Source: an uncultured Prevotellaceae bacterium
GTDB lineage: Bacteria > Bacteroidota > Bacteroidia > Bacteroidales > Bacteroidaceae
Reading direction: 5' to 3'
Length of the DNA: 64,000 nucleotides
Assembly (NCBI GenBank): GCA_947167455.1
Contig: CAMVIB010000006.1
Location: 1 to 64,000 of the forward strand
Positions 56,760 through 64,000 of this stretch are shown one piece after another; within the stretch, counting starts at the first letter, position 1; each line of letters starts with the position of its first letter. Made by a program: the position numbers and the translations under genes. A model generated the notes under the pieces. The model was not told the DNA's origin. It saw nothing but the letters and a program-made list of their open reading frames with translations, and did not search any database.

Positions 56760-58730
56760 ATGCCCTTACGCATTACTCCTCTGCTGGTTGGGCTGCTTCT
56801 GACAGTTGCGTGCATACCCGCGTATGCCCAGACTGACGATGATGTCTGGGACGAGCTGTTACAGTCACTGGCCGACGAGGCTGTAGCTACAGGTGATGAC
56901 ACTGATGCCTTAGAGATGCAGATTGATGACCTCAATGATCTCCGGGAGCATCCTCTAGACCTTAACAGTGCCACAAAGCAACAGTTGTTGCGTCTGCCGT
57001 TCATCGACGACGCTCAGGCCGAAGCCATTCTTGATTATCGCACACGTCGCGGACAGCTGCTTTCTGTCGGTGAGCTGTTACTGGCTGAAGGTATAGGCCA
57101 ACATGAGGTTAAGCTTCTGAAACTTGTCTCCGTGGTGATGCCTGTCACTGAGGCTATTAATAAGGCAAAGCTGAAGCATGAGTTCACCGCGCGCCTTGAT
57201 GTCCCTCTGTATTCGAGAGCAGGATGGTCATGGGGTAGGGGCATTGCCAACAGGTGGCGCTATGTCATAGACAGAGGGCATTGGGAGGCCGGCCTACGTG
57301 GTGAGCGCGACTCTGGCGAGCCTATGTTCACACGTCGCATCCCTCTGTGGGATGCCATGGGCGGGCATGTTATGTTGAGCGATGTCGGCATAGTGCGCAA
57401 CGCCGTGGTTGGTGATTTCAAGGTTGCTTTTGGTGAGGGGTTGGTGGTCAATCAGGGTTTTGGCTTCGGAAAGATGTTAACGCATTTCTGGCGGATGGGT
57501 GCCAGCTTGCGTCCACACCGCTCGACCGACGAGTTCAACTTCATGCGTGGCGGCGGTGCAGAGCTTGACTTCGGCCGTGGCTGGCGACTGACAGCCTTTG
57601 CCTCGGTGCGTAAGGTCGATGCCACAATAAACCCTGACAACAGCATCAGTAGCGTCAACTCCTCGGGCTTGCATCGCACGGAGGCCGAGCTCGCTCATCG
57701 TCGCACGGTGTGGAGTAACACCGCAGGCACCGACTTCGGATGGCAGGGCAGAGGCATCGGCGTCGGTCTCACGGCCATGTACCAGCATTACGACCATGCC
57801 CTCTCGCGTGGCAATGCCCTGTATCGTCAGATCTATCCTCAAGGCTATCACTTTGGCAACGTAGGTCTCCACTACGCCTTTCGTCGTTCATGGCTGGTTG
57901 TCCGCGGCGAGACGGCCCGTAGCTTCGCTGCCGGCGGCGGTGGCTGGGCAACGTTGAACCGCGCAGCCGTACGCTTTGGTCCTAACACGCAGCTCTCGGC
58001 CATACAGCGTTTCTACTCCTACCATTACTATAGCCCCCATGCTCGGGCCTACGGTGATAACAGCCGTGTGCAGAACGAGAGTGGCATCTGCCTCCTGGCC
58101 GAGGCCGAGAGAGTAGGCCCGTTCTCTCTGAGTGCCTACTTCGACCTCTTCTATTCGCCATGGCCACGCTACACCATGACCCACGCCAGCACGGGCTGGG
58201 AGGCCATGGCGTCCGTGGGCTTCACACAACGGCAGCATCGTCTGCTCTTGCGCTTCCGCACCAAGAGCAAGGAGCACAGCGACCTGCGCGCCCAGGACTA
58301 CCATCTTCGGGCAACGTATTCGTGGCGTGTCGCTGCCGAGTGGAACTTGCAGTGTATGGCTTTCATACATCGGCATCACACAATAGTTGCCAACTCAAAT
58401 GGCTATGCCTTCATGCCACGCATTGACTTCTCTCCAAAGAGGCAGCCGGTGGCAGCATCGCTCTCGGCTGTAATCTTCAGCACTTCCGACTATGATAGCC
58501 GCATTGCTGTCTATGAGCCAACGCTCTTTCGCTCCTTCGGCCTCCAGCAGTTCTATGGCCGCGGTCAACGTGTTGCGGCCACGATGCGTGTCAAGCTTGG
58601 CCGTCATTTTGCCCTTCAGGCCAAGCTTGGCGTTACCCACTATTCCGACCGCGATGTCATATCTTCAGGCATAACTCAGATTTCGTCGCCATGGAAGTCG
58701 GATGTGCAGCTCCTGCTCCGTTATCATTGA
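56760..58730 (+). CDS. Helix-hairpin-helix outer-membrane protein
   Basis: A 656-residue exported protein with a signal peptide (ITPLLVGLLLTVACIPAYA), a ComEA-like helix-hairpin-helix region (about 60-125: HPLDLNSATKQQLLRLPFID and YRTRRGQLLSVGELLLAEG) and a long C-terminal part rich in alternating aromatic/hydrophobic strands and ending in IQSSPWKSDVQLLLRYH-like residues, as in outer-membrane beta barrels. Such HhH-barrel proteins are conserved in Bacteroidota; DNA or other ligand binding is possible but unshown. It starts 21 bp after the regulator stop and may be co-transcribed with it. Confidence 0.78.
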   Translation: MPLRITPLLVGLLLTVACIPAYAQTDDDVWDELLQSLADEAVATGDDTDALEMQIDDLNDLREHPLDLNSATKQQLLRLPFIDDAQAEAILDYRTRRGQLLSVGELLLAEGIGQHEVKLLKLVSVVMPVTEAINKAKLKHEFTARLDVPLYSRAGWSWGRGIANRWRYVIDRGHWEAGLRGERDSGEPMFTRRIPLWDAMGGHVMLSDVGIVRNAVVGDFKVAFGEGLVVNQGFGFGKMLTHFWRMGASLRPHRSTDEFNFMRGGGAELDFGRGWRLTAFASVRKVDATINPDNSISSVNSSGLHRTEAELAHRRTVWSNTAGTDFGWQGRGIGVGLTAMYQHYDHALSRGNALYRQIYPQGYHFGNVGLHYAFRRSWLVVRGETARSFAAGGGGWATLNRAAVRFGPNTQLSAIQRFYSYHYYSPHARAYGDNSRVQNESGICLLAEAERVGPFSLSAYFDLFYSPWPRYTMTHASTGWEAMASVGFTQRQHRLLLRFRTKSKEHSDLRAQDYHLRATYSWRVAAEWNLQCMAFIHRHHTIVANSNGYAFMPRIDFSPKRQPVAASLSAVIFSTSDYDSRIAVYEPTLFRSFGLQQFYGRGQRVAATMRVKLGRHFALQAKLGVTHYSDRDVISSGITQISSPWKSDVQLLLRYH

Positions 58731-58778
58731 GCCGGGCGGCTGCGCTATATGTCGGTGAGACGTTTTTTTGAAAAAAGT

Positions 58779-58815
58779 CCACGGAACGGCACCTCGTCAA
58801 GGTACGGTTCCGTGG
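58779..58815 (-). terminator. Terminator of the glycine cleavage operon
   Basis: A 9-bp perfect outer stem (CCACGGAAC with GTTCCGTGG), followed on the minus strand by a TTTTTT run (complement of the A run at 58771-58776), about 30 bp past gcvPB. Confidence 0.82.
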
Positions 58816-58842
58816 AACAGGAGATGGCATGTCCGTCGGAGA

Positions 58843-60366
58843 CTATCCTTCCAGACTCTTCCAGTAGGTCGTCACGGGATGCTTGGCAGCCAGCACGTCG
58901 TCAACACGCCCGATAGGTGTGTTGTGAGGTGCCGTCTTTACAAGTTCGGGGTCGCTCTTGGCCTCGTTGGCAATCGTGTGCATCACGTCGATGAAGGCGT
59001 CTATGGTCTCTTTGCTCTCGTTCTCTGTGGGCTCTATCATCAGGCTCTCATGGAAGAGAAGGGGGAAATAGATGGTGGGAGCGTGGTAGCCGTAGTCGAG
59101 CAGACGTTTGGCCACGTCCATTGTCGTGACGTCGGTGCTCTTGTCGGCCAGACCGTCGAACACCACTTCGTGCTTGCACAGCCCTTCGATGGGAAGAAGA
59201 TAGTCGTCGCGCAGGCGTTCCTTAATATAGTTGGCGTTGAGTGTGGCCAGTGGTCCTACGTTCTTCACGTTCTCGCGGCCGAGCGTGAGAATATATGCGT
59301 AGGCCTTCAGCATCACACCGAAGTTGCCGAGGAAGCTGCCGACGGAGCCGAGGGCCGACGCGTCGGCAGAGTCGTCGTGTGCTGTCGTAGCGAGTGGGGT
59401 CGCAGCTGTATTGACACAGAAAAGCTTGTCTTTCTCGTTGAAGACGACGCGAGGAGTGGGCAGGAAGGGTTCAAGACCCTTGCGCACGCCTACGGGGCCA
59501 CTGCCCGGTCCGCCACCTCCATGAGGTGTCGCGAAGGTCTTGTGGAGGTTGATGTGCATGACGTCGAAGCCCATATCGCCGGGGCGGCATTCGCCGAGCA
59601 GGGCGTTGAGGTTGGCACCGTCGTAGTACATCAGGCCGCCAGCCTTGTGAACCATCTCAGTAATCTCCAGAACGCGAGGCTCGAAGATGCCGAGGGTGTT
59701 GGGGTTGGTCATCATCATGGCTGCCACCTGGCTGCCTGCCTCATCGAGGAGCTGGCTAAGGTGCTCGACATCCACCGTGCCGTCAGGCAGGCTCTTCACT
59801 TCTACGACTTCCAGTCCGCAGATAGCTGCCGAGGCGGGGTTCGTGCCGTGGGCAGAGTCGGGAATCAGGACTTTGGTGCGGCTCTCGTCACTGCGGCTCT
59901 CGTGGTATGCGCGAATGACCATCAGGCCCGTCAGCTCGCCGTGGGCACCGGCGCAGGGGTTCAGCGTGAACTCGCTGAGCCCTGCCAGCTCTGCCAGTGA
60001 CTGCTGCAGGTTGTAGTACACTTCTAGCGCACCCTGGCACGTCTCGGCAGGCTGTAGGGGATGTAGCCCGGCAAAGGCCTTCATGGCTGCTATCTCCTCG
60101 TTGATGACGGGGTTGTACTTCATCGTGCAGGAGCCGAGGGGGTAGAAGCCGTCGTTGACACCAAAGTTATTGTGACTGAGGTTGGTGTAGTGGCGCACCA
60201 CTGTCAGCTCGTCGCACTCGGGCAGACGGGCGGCCTCGCCACGGCGCAGTGCCTCAGGCAGTTCGGACGTGCTGTGCGTGCGGTCGTAGTTCTGCGGCAG
60301 CGAGTAGCCCTTGCGCCCTTTCTTCGAGAGTTCGAAGATAAGGTTTCCGTATAATGTTCTGTTCAT
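58843..60366 (-). CDS. gcvPB: Glycine dehydrogenase (decarboxylating) subunit 2
   Basis: C-terminal half of the P-protein, which decarboxylates glycine with PLP and passes the aminomethyl group to lipoyl-GcvH. The 507-residue protein has the PLP-lysine region INLHKTFATPHGGGGPGSGP and the substrate region SCTMKYNPVINEEI. It begins in an ATGA overlap with the preceding 45-residue gene. Split P-protein is common in Firmicutes and archaea but many Bacteroidota have one long chain. Confidence 0.95.
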   Translation of the reverse strand: MNRTLYGNLIFELSKKGRKGYSLPQNYDRTHSTSELPEALRRGEAARLPECDELTVVRHYTNLSHNNFGVNDGFYPLGSCTMKYNPVINEEIAAMKAFAGLHPLQPAETCQGALEVYYNLQQSLAELAGLSEFTLNPCAGAHGELTGLMVIRAYHESRSDESRTKVLIPDSAHGTNPASAAICGLEVVEVKSLPDGTVDVEHLSQLLDEAGSQVAAMMMTNPNTLGIFEPRVLEITEMVHKAGGLMYYDGANLNALLGECRPGDMGFDVMHINLHKTFATPHGGGGPGSGPVGVRKGLEPFLPTPRVVFNEKDKLFCVNTAATPLATTAHDDSADASALGSVGSFLGNFGVMLKAYAYILTLGRENVKNVGPLATLNANYIKERLRDDYLLPIEGLCKHEVVFDGLADKSTDVTTMDVAKRLLDYGYHAPTIYFPLLFHESLMIEPTENESKETIDAFIDVMHTIANEAKSDPELVKTAPHNTPIGRVDDVLAAKHPVTTYWKSLEG

Positions 60367-60500
60367 TGTTGTTTGCTTTTGCTTTTCTTGTTCTTTAACT
60401 CTTGCATCAATGATACCACTACAATGATTATACCCAGGAGGCCCACCAGCAGTGTTATCATATCGAAGTTGTCCTTTGCAAAAGTAATGACTGTTTCCAT
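60363..60500 (-). CDS. 45-residue single-pass membrane protein in the gcv operon
   Basis: A small gene between gcvPA and gcvPB. The protein has a short N-terminal amphipathic part (METVITFAKDNFD), one hydrophobic helix (ITLLVGLLGIIIVVVSL) and a strongly basic tail (KNKKSKSKQ). It starts 11 bp after the gcvPA stop, has AGGAGG directly before the ATG, and its TGA overlaps the gcvPB ATG (ATGA). The positioning makes it very likely to be real. Function unknown; it might tether the P-protein to the membrane or regulate subunit assembly, both inferred only from position. Confidence 0.75.
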   Translation of the reverse strand: METVITFAKDNFDMITLLVGLLGIIIVVVSLMQELKNKKSKSKQQ

Positions 60501-60511
60501 CCTCCTGTGTG

Positions 60512-61843
60512 CTATTGCTGTCGCGTCAGTATGTCTGTCAGTCCGTCGATCTCCTCTGGCGTGCGTTGCTCTGTCACGGCAAGCATCAGTGTGTGTTCGC
60601 CCACCTTTACGCCGGCGAGGTAGCCGCATTCGGTGGCAAAGGCCAGCAGTGCATCGAGGTCGCCGTCGTAATCGACGCAGAACTCGTTGAAGAATGGCTG
60701 TCCGGGATATGTGAGCTTGAAGCGTCCTGTGCCGAGGAGCTTGTCGCATAGGCTGTGGGCTCCGGCATAGCTCATCTCGGCAGCTTCGCGCAACCCCTCC
60801 TTGCCCATGACAGCGAGGTAGATGGTCACGTACAGTGCCATGAGGCTTTGGTTGGAACAGATGTTCGACGTGGCTTTCTGGCGACGTATGTGCTGCTCGC
60901 GAGCCTGTAGTGTCAGCACGAAAGCACGTTGGCCACGGCTGTCAAGGGTCTGCCCCACAATGCGACCCGGCATCTTGCGTATGAGCTTCTCGGTGCAAGC
61001 CATGAAGCCCACGCCGGGTCCGCCGAAGGTCATCGGAATGCCGAGGCTCTGACCCTCGCCCACGGCCACGTCGGCTCCCCACTCGCCCGGTGTCTTCAGT
61101 ATGGCGAGGTCTGACGGATTGGCGTTGATGACGAGGATTCCTTTCTGTGCATGCACGGCATCGGCAATGCCCGTGAAGTCCTCAACGATGCCATAGTAGT
61201 TTGGCTGTTGAAGGATGACTCCTGCCACGCCACCTTCAGAGAGCTCCTTGTCGAGGGCTGCTCTCGACGTGATGCCGTTTTCGGCAGGCACGAGCTGTAT
61301 GGGGAAGCCGTGGAAGTGGGCGTATGTCTCAACGACGCGGCGCACCTTAGGATCCACGGTGTCGCTGACGAGCACGCGGGTGGCCTTCTTGGCGTTGCTC
61401 CATGCCATCATGGCAGCCTCGGCGGTGGCGGTGGCGCCGTCGTACATCGAGGCGTTGCTGATGTCCATGCCCGTCAGTTCGGCTATCATGGACTGGTATT
61501 CAAAGATATAATGCAACGTGCCCTGCGAGATCTCAGCCTGATACGGGGTGTATGAGGTCAGGAACTCGCTGCGTTGTATGATGTTCTGCACTATGCTTGG
61601 AGCGTAGTGGTCGTAGCATCCGGCGCCGGCGAAACAGGTGAGCTGCTGTGTCTCTATGGGGTCGGTGAGCTGCTCGAAGAAGAGTCGCAGGTCTGTCTCG
61701 GAGAGTGCTTGCGGCAGGTCGTAGTCGCGGCGGAAACGCGCTGCCTCCGGCACGTCGGCGAAGAGGTCGTGGACAGAGTTTACCCCAATCGTCTTGAGCA
61801 TGGCGCCCAAGTCCTCTTCTGTATGCGGGAAATACTTAAACAT
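60512..61843 (-). CDS. gcvPA: Glycine dehydrogenase (decarboxylating) subunit 1
   Basis: N-terminal half of the P-protein, 443 residues. It begins MFKYFPHTEEDLGAMLKTIG, includes FAGAGCYDHYAPSIVQNI and YTPYQAEISQGTLH in the typical first-subunit positions and MYDGATATAEAAMMA. Full length for the split form. It is followed by the small membrane gene and gcvPB. gcvH lies about 115 bp upstream in the same direction. Confidence 0.95.
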   Translation of the reverse strand: MFKYFPHTEEDLGAMLKTIGVNSVHDLFADVPEAARFRRDYDLPQALSETDLRLFFEQLTDPIETQQLTCFAGAGCYDHYAPSIVQNIIQRSEFLTSYTPYQAEISQGTLHYIFEYQSMIAELTGMDISNASMYDGATATAEAAMMAWSNAKKATRVLVSDTVDPKVRRVVETYAHFHGFPIQLVPAENGITSRAALDKELSEGGVAGVILQQPNYYGIVEDFTGIADAVHAQKGILVINANPSDLAILKTPGEWGADVAVGEGQSLGIPMTFGGPGVGFMACTEKLIRKMPGRIVGQTLDSRGQRAFVLTLQAREQHIRRQKATSNICSNQSLMALYVTIYLAVMGKEGLREAAEMSYAGAHSLCDKLLGTGRFKLTYPGQPFFNEFCVDYDGDLDALLAFATECGYLAGVKVGEHTLMLAVTEQRTPEEIDGLTDILTRQQ

Positions 61844-61957
61844 ACTTCTTTCTTTTACAACGTACCCTGCGAATCACCTTTCAGCGATGGGCGCATGTAG
61901 TCACAAGCCTGCAGAAAGATGACTCGCGGAATCCGTGGAATGCGTTATGTGTAAAAC

Positions 61958-62338
61958 TTATTGTTCGCAATGCTTCCTGTATGCCTCGACGTCCATGAGG
62001 TTGTCGAGCTCGGAGGGGTCGGAGAGTTGAACCTTGATAATCCAGTTGCCGAAGGCGTCCTTGTTGAGCAGCTCGGGCTCGTCCTCGAGAGCCTCGTTGA
62101 CCTCCACCACCGTTCCACTGACGGGAGCAATGAGGTCGCTGGCAGCCTTGACGCTCTCCACGGCGCCGAACTCATCGCCTGCGGTGACTTCGTCATCCAC
62201 TTCGGGCATGTCAACATACACGATGTTGCCCAGAGCGTGCTGAGCATAGTCGGAGATACCAATGTAACCGTATTCGCCTTCCACGCGAACGTACTCGTGT
62301 GACTCGCTGTAGCGGAGTCCTGATTCAAAGTTTGCCAT
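61958..62338 (-). CDS. gcvH: Glycine cleavage system H protein
   Basis: Lipoyl carrier that shuttles the aminomethyl intermediate between P- and T-proteins. The 126-residue protein has the lipoylation lysine in FGAVESVKAASDLIAPVSG and the typical start region YSESHEYVRVEGEYGYIGIS. It lies between gcvT and gcvPA. Confidence 0.96.
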   Translation of the reverse strand: MANFESGLRYSESHEYVRVEGEYGYIGISDYAQHALGNIVYVDMPEVDDEVTAGDEFGAVESVKAASDLIAPVSGTVVEVNEALEDEPELLNKDAFGNWIIKVQLSDPSELDNLMDVEAYRKHCEQ

Positions 62339-62482
62339 AATAGATAAAGGATGAAGCCTTACCTCTGCACCCTCGCTGCAGGAGAGAGGGCTGTAGTTGC
62401 CATTGTGGGATAAGACTTGCGTGTTAAAAGTTTATTGATTAGTTTGACTTTGATTAATTAATGTAATTACGCCTTCTGTCAT

Positions 62483-62524
62483 CTTCGCCGTGCCTGGAGT
62501 CCTGATGTCGCAGGCACGGCGAAG
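62483..62524 (-). terminator. Hairpin between gcvT and gcvH
   Basis: A 13-bp perfect stem (CTTCGCCGTGCCT with AGGCACGGCGAAG), 16-nt loop, 20 bp past the gcvT stop. The sequence after it on the minus strand has only scattered T, so it may attenuate or stabilise the gcvT message. Confidence 0.6.
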
Positions 62525-62542
62525 GGGCGTAGCTCTCTGTCT

Positions 62543-63646
62543 CTACTTCTTATAATGTTTGTCGTAGAACTTTTTCTTGACGACCACGCCGGGGAAAGTC
62601 TTCTTGCGTATCTGCACGGCGAGTGCTGTGCCGAGCTTGGCATGTTCTGTCCTTACGAGAGCCATGCATACGCTCTTGTCAACGCTGATACAGTGGTAGC
62701 CCGTCGTGACTTCGCCTACGGGTTCGCCTTCGGGAGTCAGCACGGCATATCCGTGGCGTGGTATGGCCTTGCCTTCAAGCTCTATGCCCACGAGCTTCTG
62801 CTCCACGCCGTTGGCTTTCTGTACTGCCAGAGCCGCCTTACCGATGAACTCCTCTTTGTCGAGTTTCACGAAGATACCCAGCCCTGCCATGATGGGTGAG
62901 ATGTCGGCGCTGAGCTCGTCGCCGTACAGTGGCAGGCCAACCTCGAAGCGCAGTGTGTCGCGACAGCCGAGTCCGCAGGCCTTGCAGCGCCCCGAGGCGA
63001 TGAGCTTGTCCCAGGCCTGCTGTGTGAACTCGTGAGAGCCATAGATCTCGAAGCCGTCCTCGCCGGTATAGCCTGTGCGCGAGACGATGATAGTCTCACC
63101 TTCGTCGCCCTCGGCAACGTCAAGGGTCTTGGCGGTGTAGAACTTCAGTTCCTTGCATGGCAGACCCAGCACAGCCTCCACTACGCTCTCTGCCTCCGGC
63201 CCTTGCACGGCCAGCTGGCCGTAGTAGTCGCTCTGGTGCTCGAACGTGATGTCGAAGCCCTGCATCTGCTGCTGCATCCATTCTACATCCTTGTCGATGT
63301 TTGCGGCGTTGATGACGAGGAAGAAGTCCTGATCGCCCATCTTATAAACGAGCAGGTCGTCCACGGTGCCGCCGTCGGCATAGCACATCATTCCATAATA
63401 AATCTGTCCGACGGGGGCGTCGGCGACATCGTTGGTGAAGATGTGCTGGACGTAGCGCTCGGCATCGGGGCCGCTGACACGCACCTCGCCCATGTGCGAG
63501 ACGTCGAAGACACCGCAGTGCTGGCGCACGGCGTTGTGCTCATCGGTGATGTCGGTGTATTGGATGGGCATGATGAAGCCCCCGAAAGGCGACATCAGGG
63601 CTCCCAGTGCCACATGCTTGTCATAGAGACAGGTTTTCTTTTCCAT
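62543..63646 (-). CDS. gcvT: Glycine cleavage system T protein (aminomethyltransferase)
   Basis: Transfers the C1 unit from the H-protein to tetrahydrofolate, releasing ammonia. The 367-residue protein has [19 protein letters not shown], the folate-binding [29 protein letters not shown] and the C-terminal barrel. The start [16 protein letters not shown] is the family start, 27 codons inside the longest frame. First gene of the gcv series here. Confidence 0.96.
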   Translation of the reverse strand: MEKKTCLYDKHVALGALMSPFGGFIMPIQYTDITDEHNAVRQHCGVFDVSHMGEVRVSGPDAERYVQHIFTNDVADAPVGQIYYGMMCYADGGTVDDLLVYKMGDQDFFLVINAANIDKDVEWMQQQMQGFDITFEHQSDYYGQLAVQGPEAESVVEAVLGLPCKELKFYTAKTLDVAEGDEGETIIVSRTGYTGEDGFEIYGSHEFTQQAWDKLIASGRCKACGLGCRDTLRFEVGLPLYGDELSADISPIMAGLGIFVKLDKEEFIGKAALAVQKANGVEQKLVGIELEGKAIPRHGYAVLTPEGEPVGEVTTGYHCISVDKSVCMALVRTEHAKLGTALAVQIRKKTFPGVVVKKKFYDKHYKK

Positions 63647-63704
63647 GCTTATTAATATGTTAGTCAGTTTATGAATAAGAGTGTCTGATAATGAATGAGA
63701 TTGT

Positions 63705-64000
63705 CTAAAGTCGGATGTCGAAGGCACTCGCCTGACGTTCTATGGCTGTCAGGTCGGCAGCGGTGAGGTTGAGTGTCTGCTGGCCGAGCCTTCGTTGGCA
63801 GAGGCTCACGAATTGCTGAGGTGTCACGCCGGTGTGATTCTTCAGGAGGGTTATGCGCTGGTTCACGCTCTTCACACCGTGGGCCTCCAGCTTTGCACGT
63901 GTCGGCGTAATGGCGTTGAGCATGTGCTGCATGTCGGTGTCGAAGAGCATCGTGGAGTGTGCGATGCTGTGGGTCGTGAGTAGCTGGAATGCTGTGCCCG
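63705..64000 (-). CDS. lplA: Lipoate-protein ligase, C-terminal part (runs off the window)
   Basis: The reading frame continues without a stop to the window edge, so only the last 98 or so residues are visible. They read TAFQLLTTHSIAHSTMLFD, then LEAHGVKSVNQRITLLK and the small C-terminal domain seen in LplA-type ligases (VTPQQFVSLCQRRLG). This fits an enzyme that attaches lipoate to GcvH, consistent with the gcv genes just downstream. The internal Met at 63950 is not the start. Confidence 0.85.
   Translation of the reverse strand, partial: GTAFQLLTTHSIAHSTMLFDTDMQHMLNAITPTRAKLEAHGVKSVNQRITLLKNHTGVTPQQFVSLCQRRLGQQTLNLTAADLTAIERQASAFDIRL

Noticed and set aside
62339..62542. Glycine riboswitch ahead of gcvH or gcvT
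   Set aside because: Neither upstream region shows the paired glycine aptamer core; only a simple 13-bp hairpin is seen after gcvT.

Overview
The window is a 64 kb piece of a Bacteroidota chromosome, most likely order Bacteroidales and close to Prevotellaceae or Muribaculaceae. The evidence is the Bacteroidota promoter type (TTTG, about 20 bp, TAnnTTTG) in front of many genes, a GT3-type glycogen synthase, PPi-dependent phosphofructokinase and pyruvate phosphate dikinase, several secreted proteins ending in a short basic tail after a 'GIYxxGGRK' segment (type IX secretion-like), and a regulator built like a hybrid two-component sensor. The DNA is fairly GC-rich for the order. I see no phage, no insertion sequence and no CRISPR array.

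Layout. 1-7.4 kb, minus strand: ppdK, then glycogen phosphorylase and glycogen synthase. 7.4-7.9 kb: a long intergenic gap with a phased array of CCTAGG palindromes. 7.9-12.8 kb, minus: aspS, a small lipoprotein and a secreted GH128-like glucanase with a predicted beta/gamma-crystallin domain. 13.0-16.4 kb, plus: two tandem acyl-CoA ligase paralogues. 16.5-18.3 kb, minus: a DUF2264 protein and a DUF1573 protein. 18.5-30.3 kb, plus: a long co-directional run of DUF4286, ruvC, a ModF-like ABC ATPase, a histidine kinase, hisH-hisA-hisF-hisIE, an FtsE-like ATPase, lysC, lysA, a glycosyltransferase and a DedA protein. 30.4-36.4 kb, minus: an RND efflux operon (adaptor, pump, outer-membrane factor). 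36.4-36.9 kb: a second gap with the same palindrome array. 36.9-41.5 kb, minus: a large secreted papain-like protease. 41.8-46.6 kb, plus: PPi-phosphofructokinase, a GH25 lysozyme, a secreted PCMD-like protein and carboxynorspermidine decarboxylase. 46.8-47.1 kb: tRNA-Gly, tRNA-Leu, tRNA-Leu. 47.3-56.7 kb: a small plant-polysaccharide (xylan-like) locus with a GH5-GH43 enzyme, a DUF3237-esterase fusion and a divergent membrane-bound AraC-type regulator. 56.8-58.7 kb: a helix-hairpin-helix outer-membrane protein. 58.8-64 kb, minus: glycine cleavage genes gcvT, gcvH, gcvPA, a 45-residue membrane protein and gcvPB, preceded by the C-terminal part of a lipoate ligase gene that runs off the window.

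How the parts fit. Glycogen storage, PPDK and PPi-PFK point to PPi-linked central carbon metabolism. The glycine cleavage genes lie next to the lipoate ligase that would charge GcvH. The GH5-GH43 enzyme and the esterase are one transcription unit read away from its probable regulator.

Most noteworthy: (1) two intergenic arrays of CCTAGG-centred 16-bp palindromes repeated exactly every 22 bp; (2) a histidine kinase with a duplicated dimerisation/phosphotransfer domain, only one copy having an intact H-box; (3) a hybrid-sensor-like regulator in which the H-box histidine is replaced by glutamine and the ATPase and receiver domains are absent; (4) a translationally coupled 45-residue membrane protein inside the glycine cleavage operon.
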